A stretch of DNA of 17,596 nt, taken from assembly GCA_024636405.1 (NCBI GenBank), contig JAGXHC010000171.1, positions 1 to 17,596 on the forward strand, read 5' to 3'. This document shows positions 13,905 through 17,596 of the stretch, piece after piece. This stretch comes from Sulfitobacter sp. (GTDB lineage: Bacteria; Pseudomonadota; Alphaproteobacteria; Rhodobacterales; Rhodobacteraceae). Position 1 is the stretch's first letter, and each line of letters starts with the position of its first letter. Below the pieces are notes generated by a model. It saw nothing but the letters and a program-made list of their open reading frames with translations. It was not told the origin of the DNA and ran no database searches. A program made the position numbers and the translations under genes.

Positions 13905-15875
13905 ATGGCTCTGTCGCGACGCACCGGTTCGCGGTTTCAGTCCTCCATCTGGCCGGGCTTTGTGGATGCCATGACCGGGCTGCTGCTGGTGCTGATGTTC
14001 GTGTTGACGATCTTTATGATCGTACAATTCGTGCTGACCGAACGGATCACCGGACAGGAAACGGAGCTGGACTCGCTGGCAACCGAGGTCGCGGCACTTG
14101 CGCAGGCATTGGGCCTTGAAGAACGCAGCAATGCTCAGCTTGAGGCGCGTCTGGGCGCGCTGAACGCATCGCTTAACGATGCCCGCGATACAACGTCTGA
14201 ACAAGCCGCGCTGATCGCATCGCTGACCACATCGCGGGACGCTCAGGCGGCGGAGCTGGCTGCGGCACAAACCGACATAACCGCTTTTGAGGTGCAGGTC
14301 GCAGCATTGTTATCCCAGCGTGACAGCGCGCTTGGCCAAGTCGAGACGTTGGAAACCCGACAGCAGGAACTGCTGAGCGAACAGGAAGCGTTGAACCTGG
14401 CTGTGGCACAAGCGCGCAGCGAAGTAGACGCACAGACAGAAGCGGCCCGGCTGGCAGCGGCACGCCGCGAGGCATTGGACGCAATGGTTGCCGATTTGCG
14501 GGCGCGCAACGCCGAGACAGAAGAAAAAGCTGCCGAACTGCAAGCGCAGGTCGATGAGGCATCGTTGGCGCTGAGCGCAGAAGAAACGGCGCGGCTGGCC
14601 GAAGCAGCCGCAGCGCAGGCGCTGAGAGAAAAGCTTGAAAACGCGGATGCAGAACTGACCGCGATGACGCTGGCGCTGGAGGCGCAGCGCAAGGACGCGG
14701 AGGATACGCTGACGCTGCTGGCGGCTGCGCGGGCATCGCAGGATACGCTTGATGGCGAACTGGCGGCGGCTTTGCTGCGGTTGCAGCAGGCCGAAGATAC
14801 TGCGGCACAAGGCACCACGGCGCAGCAGCAACTGAGTGCGGCACAAGATGAACTGGTCCGAGTTCAGACACAGCTTGACGCAGCCAAACGCGACGCGGCT
14901 GACCGCGAGGGTGGGCTGGAAGCAGCCTTGCAGACCGTCCAAGCCGAGCGTGATGCGCTGGACGCAAAGCTGTCCACGGTGCTGGCGGAACTGCAAGCGA
15001 CGCGCGAAAGTCTGGGAACGGACCGCGAAGCGCTGCGTGCGCAACTGACTGCTGCATTGGCGGCAAAACTGGCAGCGCAAACCTTGGCCGAGGATACGAC
15101 TTCTGAGGCAGAAAAGAAGGCGGCGTTGTTGGCAGAAGCGCAAAAGACACTGGCCGCTGGGAAAGCCACGACAGCCGAGGCGCAGCGACAAACCGAACTG
15201 CTCAATCAACAGGTTGCGGCGCTGCGGGCACAACTGGGTAACTTGCAGGCCCTGCTGGATGATGCCGTGGCGCGGGATGTGGCGCAGTCGGTCGAGCTGC
15301 AATCGCTGGGCTCAGAGTTGAACACCGCCTTGGCAAGGGTCGCGGCGGAAGAGCGGCGGCGGGCTGATCTTGAGGCGGCAGAGCGCAAGCGGCTTGAGGC
15401 GCAGTCAAAAGATCTGGAGCAGTACCGATCCGAGTTTTTTGGCCGCCTGCGCGATGTGCTGGGCAGCCAGGAAGGTGTGCGGATTGAAGGGGACCGCTTT
15501 GTTTTCTCATCAGAGGTGCTGTTTCCGCCGGGCGGTGCCGTGCTTTCTGATGACGGCAAGGGCGAAATTGCCAAGGTCGCGGGTATCCTGCGCAGCATCG
15601 TGGGGGAAATCCCACCGGAAATTGACTGGGTCATTCGGGTGGACGGGCACACCGATAATGTGCCGCTGTCAGGGCAGGGTGAATTTGTGGACAATTGGGA
15701 ACTGAGCCAGGCCCGCGCGTTGTCCGTCGTCAAATACATGATTAATTTTCTCGGCATCGCGCCTGACCGGCTGACCGCGAACGGCTTTGGTCAGTATCAG
15801 CCGGTAGCACGCGGAGACAGCGAAGAGGCGCACGCACAAAACCGGCGAATCGAGCTGAAATTTACCGAAAAGTGA
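13905..15875 (+). CDS. MotB/OmpA-like peptidoglycan-binding protein with giant coiled coil
   Basis: 656 residues. A single membrane helix (about 19-44) carries Asp21 at its start (FVDAMTGLLLVLMFVL), the position of the ion-binding Asp of MotB/ExbD. Residues about 50-510 are an Ala/Glu/Leu/Gln/Arg-rich heptad region, a predicted coiled coil in the periplasm. Residues 525-656 are an OmpA C-terminal domain with GHTDNVPL (581-588, Asp584), NWELSQARA (597-605, Arg604) and NRRIELKF (646-653), which binds peptidoglycan. With the channel protein just upstream it should form a stator-like complex anchored to the wall. What it moves or senses is unknown. Typical MotB proteins are about 300 residues, so the coil is a large insertion. 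Confidence 0.9.
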   Translation: MALSRRTGSRFQSSIWPGFVDAMTGLLLVLMFVLTIFMIVQFVLTERITGQETELDSLATEVAALAQALGLEERSNAQLEARLGALNASLNDARDTTSEQAALIASLTTSRDAQAAELAAAQTDITAFEVQVAALLSQRDSALGQVETLETRQQELLSEQEALNLAVAQARSEVDAQTEAARLAAARREALDAMVADLRARNAETEEKAAELQAQVDEASLALSAEETARLAEAAAAQALREKLENADAELTAMTLALEAQRKDAEDTLTLLAAARASQDTLDGELAAALLRLQQAEDTAAQGTTAQQQLSAAQDELVRVQTQLDAAKRDAADREGGLEAALQTVQAERDALDAKLSTVLAELQATRESLGTDREALRAQLTAALAAKLAAQTLAEDTTSEAEKKAALLAEAQKTLAAGKATTAEAQRQTELLNQQVAALRAQLGNLQALLDDAVARDVAQSVELQSLGSELNTALARVAAEERRRADLEAAERKRLEAQSKDLEQYRSEFFGRLRDVLGSQEGVRIEGDRFVFSSEVLFPPGGAVLSDDGKGEIAKVAGILRSIVGEIPPEIDWVIRVDGHTDNVPLSGQGEFVDNWELSQARALSVVKYMINFLGIAPDRLTANGFGQYQPVARGDSEEAHAQNRRIELKFTEK

Positions 15876-15937
15876 ACCTTCGGCGTCCATTCAAGCGTGC
15901 GTGGTGGGCTGGGGTCTGCTGATCAGGAGCGGTAGCC

Positions 15938-16906
15938 TCAGGGGATTGTCAGGCTCGTGATCATTTGGTTGATCTGCTTGCCATCGCGGATCAGCGCGGC
16001 AGTGCCGGTGTATGTGCCAGCAGGCCAAGCAGAGGTGCGACGCTTTTTCCCGATGGCGCGGAACGCCTGCGCCTGCGCGTCTTTCAGAACGACATCGTCA
16101 GCAATGACCGTCCCTGCTGGTCCGGTGATGGCAAGCCGGATGACGTCGTTTTTCTGGGTGCCGAAGGTGAAGACATAGACGACAAGCGCCGGTGCGTCCG
16201 ACGCAAGGGTTTTGCGGGCCGCGATGCCCGCCTTGACGTCGCTGTAGTCCGGGATCGCGTCGGTCAAACCTGCACTCAGCACGCCGCCGGGACGGTAAGG
16301 CGGCGGCACGTCCCATAAGGTGTTCCTGTCCGCATCGCTACATGCTAGCGGATCATCCGGATGGAAGGGGTCAACGGTCTTGCCATCCTGCCGAACTTCC
16401 ATGTGGACATGCGGGAAAGTGGCCAGCCCGGATTGGCCGACCTGACCAATGGCATCACCGGTGTTTAATTCCTGACCTTCCGCCACCCGGATCGAACCCT
16501 TCTTGAGGTGGCAGTATTGCGTTTCCCAACCGCCGCCGTGGCGGACAACCACGCCGTTGCCGCATTCGCGATCCTTGATCTGACTGGCCGTTTCATCGGT
16601 AAGGCCGGTATCTTCCATGCCATCGCGCAGGCGAGTGACAGTGCCGGATGCGGCGGCAAGCACGTCAATGCCACGGGCCATATAATCAAGAGTGGGCAGG
16701 GCAAAATCAGTACCCTTGTGCGCGTCGTTGCTTAATCTGGCGCAGGTGTAATCCTGCGCATCTGGGCCAGGATCACGGTCCATATACTGCTGTATATAGC
16801 AGGTCGTGGAAAGATCGCAGTCTATTGGCGAAGACAGCAGAAATCCCTGCGCCGATGCGGCACCGGCGCAGGGTAGAAGCAGGGCCAATGCGGCCCTGCG
16901 GATCAT
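15938..16906 (-). CDS. M23 (LytM-type) family metallopeptidase, secreted
   Basis: 322 residues with a signal peptide (likely ASA|Q, after residue 19). The zinc site is complete: His63 and Asp67 in HKGTD, His133 in QYCHL, and His166/His168 in PHVHME, so it should be an active endopeptidase, probably cutting peptidoglycan cross-links. Cys30, Cys36, Cys55, Cys115 and Cys132 may form disulfides. Residues about 215-322 are a beta-rich C-terminal extension of unknown role. Its ATG overlaps the clpA stop (ATGA), so it is translated from clpA messages. It converges with the OmpA-like gene with 62 bases between and no clear terminator. Confidence 0.92.
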   Translation of the reverse strand: MIRRAALALLLPCAGAASAQGFLLSSPIDCDLSTTCYIQQYMDRDPGPDAQDYTCARLSNDAHKGTDFALPTLDYMARGIDVLAAASGTVTRLRDGMEDTGLTDETASQIKDRECGNGVVVRHGGGWETQYCHLKKGSIRVAEGQELNTGDAIGQVGQSGLATFPHVHMEVRQDGKTVDPFHPDDPLACSDADRNTLWDVPPPYRPGGVLSAGLTDAIPDYSDVKAGIAARKTLASDAPALVVYVFTFGTQKNDVIRLAITGPAGTVIADDVVLKDAQAQAFRAIGKKRRTSAWPAGTYTGTAALIRDGKQINQMITSLTIP

Positions 16907-17596
16907 TCTGCGGTCAGAAGGGGCGGTTTGTTGCCAGACAGGCGCGGGTTTTCCAACCCTTCCACCGTGATGTCCAACTCGCCCTTCTTGACGCCAACCT
17001 TGACGACGCCGCCTTTGGCCAGTTTGCCAAAGAGAAGCTCCTCGGCCAGTGGCTTTTTGATGTGTTCCTGGATCACGCGGCCCAGTGGGCGCGCGCCCAT
17101 CTTGTCATCATAGCCTTTGTCGGCAAGCCATCCAGCGGCTTTTTTGCTGAGTTCGATGGTCACATTGCGGTCCATCAATTGCGCTTCGAGCTGCAGCACG
17201 AACTTTTCGACCACCTGCAGGATAACCTCTTTGGGCAGCGGTGCAAAACTGATCACTGCGTCCAGACGGTTGCGGAATTCCGGTGTGAAGGTCCGCTCAA
17301 TCGCGGCTGTGTCTTCGCCCGTGCGGGGGTCACGGCCAAAGCCGATGGCCTCTTTTGCCTGTTCCGCGGCTCCTGCGTTGGATGTCATAATCAGCACGAC
17401 ATTGCGGAAATCTACCGAACGTCCGTTGTGATCCGTCAGCTTGCCGTGATCCATAACCTGCAACAGGATATTATAGACATCCGGGTGCGCCTTTTCCATC
17501 TCATCGAGCAACAGCACGCAGTGCGGGTGCTGGTCAACGCCGTCGGTCAGCATACCGCCCTGGTCAAAGCCGACATAGCCCGGAGGCGCGCCGATA
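16903..17596 (-). CDS. clpA: ATP-dependent Clp protease ATP-binding subunit ClpA (C-terminal part)
   Basis: The 3' 231 codons or so of clpA; the start lies right of the window. It encodes most of the second AAA+ module: pore-loop region GAPPGYVGFDQGG, Walker B VLLLDEMEKAHPDV, sensor 1 MTSNAG, arginine finger FTPEFRNRLD and sensor 2 GARPLGRVI. ClpA unfolds substrates for ClpP, with ClpS as adaptor in N-degron recognition. GYVGFDQGG and the C-terminal helices match ClpA better than ClpB or ClpC. It overlaps the M23 gene by 4 bases. Confidence 0.95.
   Translation of the reverse strand, partial: IGAPPGYVGFDQGGMLTDGVDQHPHCVLLLDEMEKAHPDVYNILLQVMDHGKLTDHNGRSVDFRNVVLIMTSNAGAAEQAKEAIGFGRDPRTGEDTAAIERTFTPEFRNRLDAVISFAPLPKEVILQVVEKFVLQLEAQLMDRNVTIELSKKAAGWLADKGYDDKMGARPLGRVIQEHIKKPLAEELLFGKLAKGGVVKVGVKKGELDITVEGLENPRLSGNKPPLLTAE

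Noticed and set aside
14173..15302. Long open frames on the minus strand opposite the coiled-coil gene
   Set aside because: They are rich in Arg, Pro, Ser, Cys and Ala, as expected from the complement of GC-rich Ala/Gln/Glu/Leu codons, and show no domain motif or good ribosome site.
12700..15875. A Zorya anti-phage system
   Set aside because: The channel/OmpA pair resembles ZorA/ZorB, but no ZorC, ZorD helicase or ZorE nuclease lies on either side; the neighbours are a gamma-glutamylcyclotransferase and M23/clpA. A housekeeping stator-like pair is more likely.
16844..16906. Lipoprotein signal on the M23 peptidase (Cys13)
   Set aside because: The residues before the cysteine are LLP; proline at -1 does not fit a lipobox, and a normal ASA|Q cleavage site follows.
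1..17596. CRISPR array, tRNA, rRNA or prophage
   Set aside because: No spaced direct repeats, tRNA-like cloverleaf with a tail, rRNA signature or phage structural gene was seen on reading through; no search tool was available to confirm this.

Overview
The window looks like chromosomal DNA of an alphaproteobacterium, most likely Rhodobacterales (Roseobacter group). The grounds are the GC-rich coding style, the protein types (PhbA/PhbB, alphaproteobacterial-type S4, DUF2125, extensin-like protein, the DUF4130-UdgX fusion), and an alphaproteobacterial LexA box (GTTC-N7-GTTC). The family calls come from recognising protein motifs by eye; no database search was run.

Layout. 1-310: the 5' end of a probable IS630-type transposase gene next to the N-terminal remnant of a DMT/EamA transporter that the insertion appears to have cut. 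578-2551 (minus): a phbA-phbB operon for polyhydroxyalkanoate precursor synthesis, with a perfect inverted repeat between the genes and a terminator after phbB. 2729-3610 (minus): a degenerate EAL-domain protein, divergent from tag (3695-4264, plus), a 3-methyladenine DNA glycosylase. 4346-5155 (plus): rpsD with a promoter, a hairpin-rich leader and a strong terminator. 5209-7889 (minus): a two-gene DNA damage module, a radical SAM protein followed by a DUF4130-UdgX uracil-DNA glycosylase-family protein, behind a consensus LexA box that overlaps a candidate -10. 8204-11018 (plus): hisC, tyrC and an extensin-like zinc-site protein, each overlapping the next by 4 bp. 11012-12028 (minus): DUF2125 protein. 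12095-12625 (plus): ChaC-like gamma-glutamylcyclotransferase. 12700-15875 (plus): a MotA/ExbB-like channel protein and a MotB/OmpA-like partner with a very long periplasmic coiled coil. 15938-17596 (minus): the 3' part of clpA overlapping an M23 peptidase gene by 4 bp.

Two groups deserve most attention. The first is the radical SAM/UdgX pair. Its promoter carries an SOS operator, UdgX carries the KRRIH loop used for covalent capture of uracil sites, and the radical SAM protein ends exactly in QLSLF, which matches the bacterial sliding-clamp binding consensus. Together these suggest an SOS-induced, replication-associated repair unit whose chemistry is undefined. The second is the stator-like pair at 12700-15875, a proton-motive-force-type channel joined to a peptidoglycan-binding domain through about 460 residues of coiled coil. 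With the nearby extensin-like and M23 proteins it gives the right half of the window an envelope-maintenance flavour. Most of the rest is ordinary core chromosome, and only the left edge shows mobile DNA.
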